This document shows positions 12,261 to 24,419 of a stretch of 64,000 bases of DNA, piece by piece. The DNA lies in NCBI GenBank assembly GCA_905221605.1, contig CAJNDS010000311.1, positions 65,001 to 129,000 of the forward strand, written 5' to 3'. The notes below the pieces were generated by a model, which did no database searches, was not told the origin of the DNA, and saw nothing but the letters and a program-made list of their open reading frames with translations. Both the position numbers and the translations under genes were made by a program. Within the stretch, counting starts at the first letter, position 1. The number at the start of each line of letters is the position of its first letter. The stretch is from Symbiodinium natans (taxonomy: Eukaryota > Sar > Dinophyceae > Suessiales > Symbiodiniaceae).

Positions 12261-13970
12261 GTGAGTTTAAATTCTCGTCAGAGGCTTACAGAGTGATTCT
12301 CGGCTGTTTTCTGCAGCTTCAAAGCTGAAAGCACTTTTGGTGGTGACTGGACGACGGTCGGGCAGGTTGAAAGTAGAGCTAAGTAGAGCCAAGCGAGTTT
12401 GGTCGAGCTTCAGGGACCCCAAGCAGGGAAATGAAAAGGCTGCTTAAGAAGCGCCAGGTTTTGCCGCGAGACAGGGTCCAAGACGGATCAAACAGACGCT
12501 GAACAGCTCTGTTGGGAAGTGGCAGGCGACTGCAAGTCTTCATTGCTGCTCAGCTGAGCTGCAGACATGCCCGAGGCGGCAAGAAGCTCCAAAGGCTGAA
12601 GGCTCTCTGCCGCATCGGATGCAGGTCTGCCAAAACACCTGCTTAGCGCGAAATGGCCTGTTTTTTGCAGTTTTTGCTGTCTTGCGGGCACTGCGGGCAC
12701 ACCCAATGCACGGGCTGTGGCGGGCCACGTTGAGCAGCCTGAGCAGCCCGTGCAGCTGGCTTGCCCCTCCCGGCCTCAATGGACAAGTCATCACATCCTT
12801 CGGTATTTTCGAGTCTAGGGCTAGGAGGTGCCCGGTACTGTGCAGCAAAGCCAATTGGACTCGACCCATTTCCTTTCCATGTTTGCCAAAGTTTGCATAC
12901 AACTAGCGCCTGGACGTCACCAGCCACTGGCCTCATCAGTGCATTCACCACCATTGGAGACACAGCATTGCTGCGAAACACAAACAACGCTGCTGTGGGT
13001 TCTGGCCCCAAGGTACGATGACGTGATGTGAGTGCACTACGAGACGAGCTGCTGCATGAAGATCCCCTCAGCTAGGAATGAATTCAATTCTTTATCCGCG
13101 TCGCAGCGACCTGTGGAAGACTTGCAAATGTCGGAGAAGTAGTTGCCAAAACTATCGTTCTCACCCCGTTCCATGCAAGCAGAGCATGAAGCCAACTTCC
13201 AAATACGGAGATATACAGACTGTGCACGTAGCATCTTTTCAATGATCGCGCCATGCCGAAGCCCAATAATTTCGTCAACTGCATTTTAGGCTCTGCTTGA
13301 GGGTTTGCTTGGGGACTGTTTAAAACAGCCCCACACAGAATAGAAGCCTGGAGTGGTTCCATATGTTCCATACGGCCAGCATACAGCCACAGGCTAGGCT
13401 GAAGTGACTAGACGAGCAGATGCAAGTGGTAAAGCGGTGAGCTCTGGAGTTCTATTGAGTTTGTCAATTTGTGCCTCAGAATTCAGCCTTCGTGCATTGG
13501 TCCACCAGAGATTGCGAAGCAAGACTGGGCCCATGCCCCAGCAGGCTGGTTTTTCCAACAGCCGCGAACACGGCCTAGGTATTCTAAACAAACATGCCGC
13601 CGAACAGGACGGGCACGGGTAGACGCTTTCATGTTTGTGCAGCCTTGATGAGTATGACTGATCACATGATCAACCTGGAACCCGATGTGTTGCTGACTTG
13701 GCTAACTGGCAAGTTCAGGCCAGATGTGCATCCAAGCATACAAAGACATTCCGGGCGTTTCTCTTTAGAGTTCTTGGTATCCTGTCACACATACCACAAT
13801 AGACTCGTTGCCTTACTGTCCTTACTGTCCTTACGCCAAGAAGCAGAGAAGTAGGCAGCATTAGGCGCATTCCGGGCGGCTTGAGCCACATCCCGAAGGC
13901 ATCTCAAGGCGTCTTTCTTACGCGAAGAAATGATCGAGTCTCGACGGTGTCTCGCGCAACTTGCAAGGCC
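12261..13970. other. No further recognised exon
   Basis: After the GTGAGT donor at 12261 I see no exon that I can tie to the channel gene or to another family. The channel's 3' end probably lies in this stretch. Confidence 0.3.
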
Positions 13971-16900
13971 ATGTTCCGAAGCCACATTGCCAGGCCTGCT
14001 TCCGAAGCCTGCGTTTGTGAGTTCAAGATAGGCCCCTTTAGCCAATCCTCCCCCCTGTGCCTCTACTTTCGCAGGCGTTCCTGGGAAAGTTTCCTCGCGA
14101 CTCAATTGAGGCCACTTCGGGCGCTGCGGCGGCGAGGCCTGTCGTCGCTCCAGGGCGAGATGGCCGCCTACCAGCAACCACCAACGAAGGTGCCAAGCGA
14201 GTGTTTCAGAATGACAACTGTGTTGGAATTTCTCGGGGACTTGTCTTGGAGTTGCAGGTGACAACGCTTCCTAGTGGTATGAGAGTCGCCTCTCAGTACA
14301 CACCTGATGACAGCCCGGCAAGTTTTTGCATGCTTTTTGGCGATCTCTTGGGGGCCACGTGGTTGTCAAGTTGCCAGGAGACGGTCACGGTAGGTGTCTG
14401 GATCGATGCGGGCAGCCGCTTCGAGACAAAGGACGGCAAGCGAACACATGACGTAGAAGAACATTAAAGGCATCAAGGCCTCAAGGCCTCATCTACACCT
14501 TGCGACACTGCAGGAGAACAATGGCACGGCTCACTTTTTGGAGCACATGGCCTTCAAAGGCACCAAGCGAAGAAACCGGATTCAGCTTGAACAGGACATG
14601 CCGTTTTTCGAAGCTTCTGAACCATCTCCAAAAGCTGCTTGCAAAGGAGATCGAGAACATGGGGGGGCACCTGAATGCGTACACTTCCCGTGAACAGACG
14701 GTCCGGCTGTGAGGGCAACTGCAGAACTTCAACATACCTCATCTGTGATGACAGGTCTACTATGCCAAGTGCTTCAAAACCGACCTCCGCAATGGCCATC
14801 AGCCCGGTGTTGGCACAAAACGCTCTTTGAGCTCTCGCAGGAGTTCACAGACTTGCAGGTGTGGACATCCTTGCAGATATCCTGCAGCATTCCACTCTGG
14901 ACCAGCCGACAGCTTGGGGCTGCGAACTGCAGAGGGCTGTATGAGGAAATATGAGCATACTAGTGTGAGCATTGTCAACCACCGAGCGCCTGTTTCTTCT
15001 GCTCGTCAGGGGACATCTCGACTTCGAGAGAGGGGTCATCCTGCGAGAAATGGAGGAAGTGGAAAAGACCACCGAGGAGGCTTCAGATGCTGCACGTCAG
15101 TCATGTCAGTGAAAAGAATCATTGGAGTGGTCTCTCGGGTTATCTTCCTCGGCATCTTTTCGAGGTCATTTTTGACCGTCTGCACCTCGCAGCCTTCCAT
15201 GACAGTCCGCCTGGGTGCTCAGATCTGTGCAAGGCGTGCATCAATGACAGCAAACATTCTCTGCAGGCTGGGCTATACCATACTTGGGCCCGTAGAGAAC
15301 ATCCAGCCCAGCTGTCAGATCGTTGGAACGTACAGGTGTGTTGCTCTATTTCAATTTGTGTCAGGTCAATCACCCGGGAGCAGCTCAGAACGTACGTTGA
15401 GACGAACTACCTTGCAGATCGCGTTGTGGGTGCCTCAAGTTTTTTGGTCAGAGCCGAGGACTCGTGTTCGCAAGAATTGATACCATTACATCCGGTGTAA
15501 AAGAATGCTGGCAGGTCGTTGCGGCAGCTGGACCTGTAGACCATGGGGAGCTAGTGCGTCACTCCGAAGAGCTGTTCTGTCATGACCTCTGTCAAACAGA
15601 CTCAAGTTCAAAATCGCAAAGCAGCCAATCGATCAGCTCGAGGTCATTTCCGGCCAAGCAATGGCCAACAGCGGGAACAGGCCTCGACACGGTGTGTGTG
15701 TGTGTGTGTGTCTCCAACCTCCCACACCATAATGAGGACGCTGAGAAGCCTCTTCTCATGGAAGATTCTCTCTTTGTGTGTGCGCTCTCGCAATAGACAC
15801 ACCACAGATTGTCGAGTGTGTGCTGTGCACCCAGGGCAAGGCAACCTTCTGTGGGGCGGAGTTGCTATATGGCTCAACGGAGGCACTGCCGCAAGCATGT
15901 GCTGTAGACAAGAGTGGCCCCCGCCATGTTCCGAACTCGTGGCAGGAGAGTTTAGCGCATTTCGCCATCGGTTACGAAGGGGGCTGCTGGCCGAGGGGAG
16001 AGGATGGGGGACAGTGTTGAGACATTGGTTCTGATAAGCATGAAACCGATGTTTGATACATATCAGCACCAGGTTGACTGTAACGCAGGTGAACAGAGAC
16101 ACGAACCACATAGCAGAATAGATTTAGCCAGAGGTCTCGAATCCGTGTGTTTAGTTTTCGAATCTGGGTGTCCAGTTTCTCGACTCACGTGTTATTGCCA
16201 GTTTCCGAATCCGTGCTTTTTTTCGTTTTTGTGCCATTCAGAAACTGTTTCGTCGCAGTTCAGGACACCAGGATTCAGGAATACAAGAACTGCTGCCGCG
16301 AGAAAGAGCCGCTCACGATCATAAATTTATTAGTGAAGCGTGTAGACGACAAGAAAGAAACACCACCAATGATTACTCTTAACATGTGTGATGTTAAGGG
16401 GTATTTAATTTGGTATTTTAGTAGTAATTCCATGGCCCCCCTTAAAGCCCGTTCATTAGTATTTGATGACAAGCCGGATAATACCGCAGGAATGGCCCTT
16501 ATCCTTCATGAGTTCTATCTCCAGGAAAGGCTCCTCTTTGCGAGCGAAGCGAACTGCAAGGAATGCCTCACAGGTTTGTTACATCAAGGCTTCAGTAGTG
16601 GATTGAGTTCAACTCAAAGAGTTATTGGTTGAGACTGAATACAATCCCATCAATAGTGTTGCGAGAAAGACGGACGTACGTCGTCGTTTGGTAGGAGCTC
16701 AATGCATCTCTTTACAAAACGGCTTAGATCTCAGATGTTGCGTGCCTGAACTTTTCTCATCACCAGACTGCACAAGCAAAAAATAGTTGTAAGACTGATT
16801 GGAGCCCACTAGCATCACCATGTCCACTTTGGATCCGAGTTTATCTTTTGCAAGTTCGACCCTGACCAAGTTCCGTGGACGCATCCGGACTCGCTGACTT

Positions 16901-18810
16901 TCATGGCGGCTCAGCAGCACGAAGAAGATGGAGCGACATGCGCCGTGTTTTCTTCTCGTGTGATGGCAAAGTCTCAACATGAAAGGTTTTGCAGACCATC
17001 ATCGGAAACTACAAAAGGAACGAAGGCACATGCGGGGAGCCCTTGTCGATCCTGACGGCCACTGTGCAAACTTTTCACATACACTGGCAGGGCTCGTGCC
17101 TGCGCGACTCTCGAGCAATCGGTTGCGCCCCTACTGTGCCAGTGCATACTCGAGAAGATTGGTTCAGATTTCAGGAGTGGTTGAACTGTGCGGGTGACAG
17201 GCTCACGAACAGCGTGGCCAACCATCTTGGAGCAGGCATCTTTCCCGCGAGTTGCATTTTCCTCGCCAGCTCTGGGATTCCTCGTGTCCCTATTCCCTCC
17301 GCCGAGATACTAGAAGGCAGCCCGAGCTGTCAAAGACGATGGTGCATGCATGCTGCTGAAGGTCAAACTTCTTCTCGCCTTTGCACCAAGTCAAAAACAG
17401 CATCGAAGTAGTTGGCCCGGTGCAGATGGTCGTAGATGGTCATAGGGGACAAGCATGGATAAGACACTCCCGAGGGGTGAAAAGTGGGCTTAAAAGGGGT
17501 CAAGAGTTATGACGGGGAGCTGCATACAGGGTCCATGAAGAGTTGTTGGTCTAGTTGGTCTAGTTGGTCTAGAGGGTTTAGGCGGTCCATAGACCACTGG
17601 AATCACTAAACACACAAAATTCGTAAACTTGCATGGCGACGTATCTTCCGTCTGGTTTGCTGTTGTATTCTAGCATGGTTTTTGTAGTTGACTTCGGCGT
17701 TAAACAGGAGTTCATAAGGAGTCCAAGGGGTTTGCTCTAAGCCACGGGACCCTTGACCCTGACCACAAACCCAAGGTATGGGATTAAGGAGCCTACGCAG
17801 CATGCGCTCATTTGCTTGTCCACATTGGCTAGGTGCGGAGTCGTTTGCTGCTTTCAACACCTGTTACAAGGTGGACTCCCGCGCTTTGCTGTAGTGAGCT
17901 TTGCCGCCGATTGTCGATTCGTGCGTTTCGTGTGTTATCACAGTCTCGCATTCACATGTCAGGATACAGGAATCTTTGGCGTGTATGGAGAGAGCGATGA
18001 AGCAACTCTCGACGGATATCTGGATGAGCTTCTCTTTGCGGCCTGCGCCTCAATTGCTGGAAAAAGATCGTTTCCTGCCATATCACTCATGAAGGTGAGC
18101 AACCTGGCATTTTCTGTAACGGAGGAGGAGGTGCCGAGCCCTGAGCCAAGTTTACGTGAATCCACAGGACAGCACAGACTCAGGTGGAGCGAGGGAAGAG
18201 GCAACTGAAGACCACCCTTTTCGGCAGCCTGGATTCCACCACCGCCATTGCAGAGGCCATGGCGGCTCCCAATGATCACAAGAAGTGGGGAGGGGGTGGA
18301 GGGGGGGGGAGCGTGTGAGTGCTGGGTGCATATATGTCGTTGCTCCACATAAACAGGTGCCTGTCACAACGCTCTGTCAGTGTGCAGGACATCGGCCGCC
18401 AGCTTCTGGTCTATGGTCGGCGTGCTCCCAGCCAGCTTGCAGCTGCAGCCTCACGCATCTCACACATTTCCATCCAAGCAAATGCCACGCCTTTACTCAG
18501 AATTGGAGCCTGAAGCTTCTTCCTACGCTTATTGAAGAGTCTAACAGTGTTGTTGCCAGATGTTTCTTCTCAAGTGAGCTCATGGCAGGTGTTCCTCTGA
18601 CTGAGCTGTTGTTGCGCCTGGAAGCCATCAACACCGAAGAGGCCCGTGCATATCTGTGTCGATGTCTCTCTTGCTATGTCACAGCTGCCAGGTCAAACGA
18701 GTGGCCAAAGAGACCCCACCTTGGCTCCAGTTCTCGTCTTCCGTCTTCTGGCTGCGGCCTGCATCTCTCTCAGTCTCCGAGGAAGCTCTTCGACAGGGAC
18801 GTTGCCGTGA
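13971..18810 (+). CDS. Mitochondrial processing peptidase beta subunit (M16 family), multi-exon
   Basis: This zinc metallopeptidase subunit cleaves presequences from proteins imported into mitochondria. The N-terminus is arginine-rich ([20 protein letters not shown], about 14070-14130), as for a mitochondrial targeting peptide, and runs into YQQPPTK before an intron (about 14190-14257, GT...AG) joining [15 protein letters not shown]. Following exons include [16 protein letters not shown] (14381-14428), the zinc-binding exon [18 protein letters not shown] (14518-14571; HFLEH is the inverted HxxEH motif), [18 protein letters not shown] (14648-14701), [39 protein letters not shown] (15029-15076), [46 protein letters not shown] and [17 protein letters not shown]-half exons include [12 protein letters not shown] (16990-17025), [10 protein letters not shown] (17841-17870) spliced to [14 protein letters not shown] (17963-18004), [56 protein letters not shown] and KLFDRDVAV. 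About twenty small exons are visible. The start at 13971 ([13 protein letters not shown]) is tentative. Confidence 0.88.
15693..15712. repeat. (GT)n microsatellite
   Basis: About ten GT units follow CACG within an intron of the M16 peptidase gene. Confidence 0.85.
16255..16632 (+). other. AT-rich open frame inside a peptidase intron, unknown
   Basis: Between the peptidase exons near 15.87 and 16.99 kb there is a locally AT-rich segment that stays open on the plus strand to a stop at 16632. It reads for example [20 protein letters not shown] and [21 protein letters not shown] recognise no family. Its base use differs from the surrounding exons, so it may be a fragment of inserted foreign or mobile DNA rather than an exon of the peptidase. 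Confidence 0.3.
17543..17570. repeat. Short 9-bp tandem repeat
   Basis: The 9-mer GTTGGTCTA is repeated three times in a row in an intron of the M16 peptidase gene. Confidence 0.8.
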
Positions 18811-18827
18811 GCAGCTGAGCCATGATG

Positions 18828-18862
18828 AAGCTTGATGAGGCTTGATGAGGCTTGATGAGGCT
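18828..18862. repeat. Short 10-bp tandem repeat
   Basis: Three and a half copies of AGGCTTGATG lie just after the last recognised peptidase exon. Confidence 0.8.
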
Positions 18863-20325
18863 TCTTTTGGCCCACTTTGGACCTGTGTTCACCCTATGTT
18901 GGGCCTTTGTTCGTATAGTGCTGAGCACCTCACCTGCATGAACAGAATCCCATATTCTCTCGTGGAAGCACGTGCACTCCTATCTCCAACACATGTAGAC
19001 AATGACAATGCCAGGTCTTCTTCAAGCCGCATATTCCTAGCGCGGTTCAGGTATGCCCAGGACTGACTCTGAATGACGTGGAAGCTCCGTGCTCAAGCTC
19101 CGCGCGGATGCTCCGTGGAGGGATCGCAGATTCCTGCGGCTAGGCAAGGTCGAGGAACAACAGAAGAACGAGGTAGCACTTTGGTCGCGGAAGAATGTGC
19201 AACACATTTGCAGTGATGATGTGAGACACGTGAACCCTGCATGAACAGAACAGGGCACATCTTCATGTACGGGGAATAGCGGAGACGCATGACTACAAAA
19301 AACTTGCCCATATTCGGGTTCCTGGCTTCCATGGTCCTTGGTTCCACGGCAAAATGTGCTCAAGCACTGCGTGCCAATAGGTGGGATCGTTTCGTGTCTT
19401 GTGGCTCTTCTCAGGTTACGGCCCTTGGCCCCCTGAGCCGGATGCCTCCATTGGCGGAACTGCGGAGACGGACGGCCGCGAGGAGGCCGATGCTTATGCC
19501 CATCTTCCTTTTCCTTGTGTTAGTGCTTTTGATTTATTAGGTATTCTTCACTTGCCCATGCTTTTGCCCTGTTATCTTGCCGCCATTTTGACTGGGCCAG
19601 GCTGTGATTCTGAGCAGCCCAGATGGCCCTGAGCTCCATTTGCCAATACGACATGGCGAGCTCCGTTCCACCACGCAGGATTTTTCGCCGGGTCTATTGA
19701 TGTTGGACGGCAGTTCAAGTTACAGACCCTCTCGAGACCGCGGCTTGGGATGAGAACGTGCAAGAACCGGCGAGCACATCGAGCGGCCTTGTTCGTTGTG
19801 AACTAGAAAGGGTTCTCACATGCTGTGCGAAATGAACGTGTTGCCAAGTTCAGCTGTGGATTAAGTCCAGCAGATCTGGGCAGCGTCTGAACAGATCTGA
19901 ACAACATGGCCGTGTATGATAGCGGTCGTTGGAACGTCACTAGTATTGACAGTGCCCAACAGGCCATGAGAGGGTAACTGTTAGCAGGAGTGGCCAGGCA
20001 GGGCCCGAGGTAAGCAGCCGTAGGAATAGGAAGAAGCTCGACGTGCCACTGTAGGAAGCCGCTTGTACTAGACTATACGTTGAAGATTGAAGACGCAAGC
20101 AGTAATGCAGCCGACTCCGTCGGAGCCGAGCACGGAGGCGGGACGCCGCGGCAACCTTGATCTCTGAGTGCTGCACTTTGTACTCGGACTATGTGCTCTC
20201 TATGTCCGTGTTGCGGAAGCTGGAAGGTGGCATCGTTGGCATCTTGGCGATGCAAGGAGGGTGAAGTCCTATTCGCGGGATCCTTAGAGTCCATGGAGCA
20301 TCTGACAACTGAACATTGGGAAAAT
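18863..20325. other. No recognised gene
   Basis: No exon with a known domain is visible. Open frames such as 19289-19540 have no family features. Confidence 0.3.
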
Positions 20326-20405
20326 TGCTTGAGTTCTGCTTGAACTGCCTGGAGGGGATGCTCGACAAAGATAAAGACGGCTACCTCACTCAAAGAGAGG
20401 CTGTG
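20326..20405 (+). CDS. Orphan EF-hand exon (partial gene)
   Basis: The plus strand reads LLEFCLNCLEGMLDKDKDGY followed by LTQRE. The DKDKDGYLTQRE segment is a good EF-hand calcium-binding loop: acidic or oxygen ligands at positions 1, 3 and 5, glycine at 6, a hydrophobic residue at 8 and glutamate at 12. No partner exons were identified on either side, so the gene it belongs to is unknown. It could be part of a calcium-sensor or channel gene, or an exon relic. Confidence 0.5.
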
Positions 20406-21661
20406 GTAGTTAGCTGTTCTATAACTTGTCGTGTACCAATGTGTGCGAATACTGACTCAGTCAGTGATTCCTGAGCTTAGAATGTCGGCCAGGCACGAAG
20501 TTGGCTTCGTAGCCGGCTGCTTTGATAAGTTTGTTTGGCAGCATTTGGCACCATCGTGTAGCATATGGTTATGTTGATTGTTTTGCTGCTTTGCTGGTCG
20601 TGGCTCGCTATGTTTAGAATCGCGATGCATTTCATACACAGACAGTGATCCTAGAAGTTGCACCGCACCTGTTGCCAGCAGCGCAGCCCAACACCAGCTT
20701 GTTGAGGATTAGCTTCTTTGCTTCACTTGAAGCTGCGCCGTCCCTTGAATGGAGCGAAAATTGGGCAGAAGTTTCTGCCTGTTGGCATTGGCCGCCGTTC
20801 TACAGTGGAGGTTCGCTGCGTCGATGAAATAGCATGAGTATTTCCGGCGCTGTTGATTTTATTTTTTTGGGGAACGTCCGAAAACTCTAAGTGTAAACAG
20901 CCAAGTTGCAAACTAAGCTAGCTTCAGCACCAATGTAAAAGTTGTTGCTGCAAAAGAGAACCTGTCCAGCAGAACATCATTGCAAGCTTCGAAGTTACTT
21001 TGCTAACCAGATAGGAAAGTTAGTGCCGCCTTCTGAAACATACAAATGGTATCGTGCCATCTGCCAAGTCGACAAAAGGAATATCCGAGGAACCAAAAGA
21101 AAAAGTTTACCGAAGTTTCAGCTATATCGGAATTGTTGCAGTGGAGGCCCACCTGCGTGAGCACACAATCCCCTGCATGTGCGCACACTCGTGCGCGCCG
21201 GCTGCCTGCTTAAGGTGTATTGCGTGCGCCGGTACCGGCTCCGGCTTTTTGGGTTTTCGGGTTTGTTTGAGCGTCCTCCTCCCCCCGGGCCCAGCCATCC
21301 CTGCTGATGCTTCTGACGCGCACCCGTGAGCACGTGCAGAAACACAGTAAATGTCGTGCATTTCGTGCATGTTGGGATGCTGCGCCGTTTGGCCCTGAAG
21401 ACGCCGGAGGTACGAACAGATGATGGCTGATGCGTCCTGGGCCTTCACCCCCTTTGCGCATCAGGAGATATCATGAGCACCAGTGCTCTTATTACTGCGT
21501 TGTCTGATGTTTTGGGACTGCGCAGCTCATCAATGCTCGGCACGCGTGTATGCAAACATGAGTATGAAATAATGTCCCAAGCCGCTTTTTAGGTGATCAC
21601 GGTATAGTTTACTTTGGAAATGGCATGTGTTTGAACTGGCCAGTGACAACGGAACACGGAA
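20406..21661. other. No recognised gene
   Basis: Nothing recognisable. The stretch includes an AT-rich segment (about 20.83-21.12 kb) and a mixed-composition segment before the SRP54-like frame. Confidence 0.3.
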
Positions 21662-22549
21662 GTGGGGAGGGGGCCAAGTCTTGATCCTGTTGCGCAGCGC
21701 ATTGGGGGGAGAGTCTCAACGCGCTGGTACAGCTTTTTGAAAAATTCACTGATCGTACTACACAACGAGCTGCTCTTGTGGTTGCTTGTGCACTGCCGAA
21801 GGCCAGTGTTCGTCTCGAGCTGCAATGGCCTTCGATCTCGTGCTTGTACAGTCCACGCCTTTGGTGGACAGGAGTCGGCCCCTGAGTGGGCCATAGACGA
21901 TGACCGAGCCACTTCGTCTCCTGCATCTGTGGCGCAAGTCCAGGAAGACCCGCAAAGCGTCCAATCTGTTCTTGACAAGATCATTTCAGAAATGGCAGTT
22001 GACCCTGCAGAAGTTGTGGCAGAAAGGGTATCTGCTGGACGCATGAATTTTGAGGACTTTATTGCGACCTCAATGGTTATGACCGCATCGGAGAACACTG
22101 GTCCTCTCGCATCCTTGCCGACTGGATATGAAAAGATCATTTTGGCCATGACTGTAGAAGAACGAAGACACCCAGACCGGTTCAAAGGTCCAGGCTCAGA
22201 TGAGCGCATCAACAGGCTGGCCTCGCAGGCCGGAGTGGAGATTCAACTTGCCAAGACTTTCTTGAGTGATTTTGGCTCCATCCAGCAGTTCTTCGCCAAA
22301 GTTCAGCAAGGAAGAGAAAGCGGCAAAGGAGCTCTTCGGCAGTCGATGCAGATGGCTGCTGAATACCTCGCAGATAAGCCTCGCCGCACACGCCGTGCCC
22401 AAGAAAACCGAAACAAGATGTTGAAGCAGGCGGGGAAGGAGCTCCGGGCGAAGAAGGCAGGATCCTATCGTTGTGTACCATGGGAATTGATAACACACTA
22501 TACCGCTATGTATACCCATATGTACGCGTTTCCTCTAAGATTTATTTGA
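21662..22549 (+). CDS. SRP54 M-domain-like protein lacking the GTPase domain
   Basis: The 295-codon frame carries, at about residues 125-230, a segment like the methionine-rich M-domain of SRP54/Ffh. EKIILAMTVEERRHPDRFKG matches the SMTxxERxxP helix, then DERINRLASQAGVE sits where the RNA-binding RRIAxGSG motif normally lies, and LAKTFLSDFGSIQQFFAKV matches the final helix. A basic tail follows. Known SRP54 proteins carry an N-terminal NG GTPase domain; I see no GxxGxGK-type P-loop here or upstream. Residues about 27-45 are hydrophobic (LIVLHNELLLWLLVHC) and are followed by a serine/arginine-rich stretch, which could be a plastid bipartite presequence. The true start may be internal or upstream, and the last 25 residues may be intron read-through. 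The SRP RNA-binding signature is degenerate. Function is inferred only. Confidence 0.6.
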   Translation: MGRGPSLDPVAQRIGGRVSTRWYSFLKNSLIVLHNELLLWLLVHCRRPVFVSSCNGLRSRACTVHAFGGQESAPEWAIDDDRATSSPASVAQVQEDPQSVQSVLDKIISEMAVDPAEVVAERVSAGRMNFEDFIATSMVMTASENTGPLASLPTGYEKIILAMTVEERRHPDRFKGPGSDERINRLASQAGVEIQLAKTFLSDFGSIQQFFAKVQQGRESGKGALRQSMQMAAEYLADKPRRTRRAQENRNKMLKQAGKELRAKKAGSYRCVPWELITHYTAMYTHMYAFPLRFI

Positions 22550-23640
22550 CGGCTGTGTTTGTGCCTGTTATGTTTACTTTTTACACACAACAGGTTTGAG
22601 AAAAAGCGCTTCTCCAACGTACAAAGATTCAAAAAAGCTTTAAGAAATGAACGTAGTAAATCATCCCGAAGGGTTTCACAAGTTAGACAAGGTTAAACAG
22701 CTGGACAAGTTCAGAAAGGTGTTTTCACAGTTTCAGACATGTCTCTATCGTTTCTTTCAGAAAATAGTGAAAACATTTGGCAAGTTTGCAAAAACAAGAT
22801 GCGAACAAGTTCGACAACTAGTAAGAAACTTTTTTCAACTTCCAAACTTTGTGTTTGTTGAAAGGAAGACGCTTGACTAGTTTGAAAACGCATTTCGCTT
22901 GTCTCACTTCTCAGCACTTTTCGCCTCCGCTATGCAGTTGATGGCTTTGCAAAATCTTTCGAGCTGTTAAGCTTTTCCAGCGTTCTTCAATCTTGTCTGG
23001 AGGAAAAAGTTTGGACTGTTCAAGAAAGTTCAAAATACACAAGTCCAAACTCTGCAAGCTTTTGCTTGAGGCAACAACTTCCGAAGCGTTAGAAAATGCA
23101 TGGTCGAACTGTTGCACTTTGAAAGCTTGTCGATTTTTTCAAGTACTCTCACCTCGCCTTTAGAATCAACCATGTTCAGGTATTGCAAGCTGTTCAGTTT
23201 TTCCTTTAGGAAACAAGTTGATAAGCTTGGAAAATTTCAACTTTTAGAAAGCGCGGTTTTCAATCTTCTCGCGAAGTTTGAACATGTCGAACAATAAGAT
23301 CTGCACAAGGGGGGGGCTGTGCAATTTTAACATTAGACAACTTGAGAAGGAAATTTTCAGCATTCGTTTAATGTTTGAAAAGTTGGAGAAGTTTAAAAAA
23401 CTTGAGACATGCACAACTCCAAGCGGGATGTGAACAAGTTCGAGGATACTAAAATCTTGAAAAGTTCAAGAAGCTTCCAAAGGCGTTTTTCAAGCCGTTC
23501 GAACTTGCTGTTACCCTTTTCTTCACCGTTTTTTAAACCTTGAAGCTGTTCAAACTCTTTCGCCTCCCCTTCAAACCCTTTACGAAAAAAGTTTCAACAG
23601 ATTGAGATTAAACTTTTCACTCAAAGCTGTGTTGCAGACT
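22550..23640. repeat. AT-rich low-complexity tract with recurring AAGTTC-like words
   Basis: The segment is dominated by loosely recurring words such as GACAAGTTC, AAAAGTTC, AAGCTTTTC and CAAGTTTG in both orientations. It looks like a decayed minisatellite or foldback-rich DNA. No credible gene is visible. Confidence 0.4.
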
Positions 23641-24419
23641 CCTTGACGGGATGGGGCCAAGCGGTGGACGCTACCGGGGCGAGCTCTCCCGCGCCTGTTT
23701 TTGCCCTCCTCACTGCTCGATTGGTTTATGGCAAAACTGCGTGCTAAGCACCCCCAAGCCCTGCCTGGTCTCGCCAACGCCCGGACCTCTCAATTTTCTC
23801 ATTGTGACGACCACCTCACTGCCGGCGATGATGCGACCCATTGCGGTGGGCTAAATCCTGCACCGCTCCAAGCAGGAGGCCCGTTCAGCCATGTGGCCTC
23901 TGCAGGTTGTTTTTGCGGTCCCTTTGGGCACGCAAGCTTCCAAAGCCCAGGTGTCGAAACTGACCGCTTGCATCCCCTTGCTCCAGAGCTTGAGCACCGC
24001 GTTGCAGCACGCGCGAGAACGCCTGAGCTGTGCTTAGGCGGCTTGCTGCATCAGAGGAGGCTGCCCCTTGCCCTTTGTTCAGGTCGCCTACCCTATACCC
24101 ACCACTGGACCTGGTTGTCCCTTCCATGCTCCGCATCTTGCCTCCCAGCCATTCATAGCCAAAAACAGGTCCTGTGCCAGCACTCAGCCCTTGACGTTTG
24201 TTTTGCCGCGCGCGGTTCCTTACTCCAGCATGCGCTTGCGTGGCGAGCTTTCAAGACTCTCAAAACCATAGACTGGGTCTGGGCCATTGAGCTCTTTAAC
24301 GACTTAGGTGGGCCCCGCGGCATTTGCAAATGCACCAGAAGCCACCCTGAAAATGCCTCTAAAGTTTTGAGAGTTGCCCCCACCAGTCCATCCGCACTTG
24401 TCGCAAACAAGACATGAGA
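23641..24419. other. GC-rich stretch without recognised gene
   Basis: A 238-codon plus-strand frame (23701-24417) spans most of it but has no recognisable motif, and several other frames are open as well. I treat it as GC-rich noncoding DNA. Confidence 0.3.

Noticed and set aside
13971-18810. Two separate genes instead of one M16 peptidase
   Set aside because: N-half and C-half motifs occur once each in family order on one strand, fitting one gene with a long middle intron.
23701-24417. 238-codon plus-strand frame
   Set aside because: No recognisable motif; GC-rich DNA with several other open frames on both strands.
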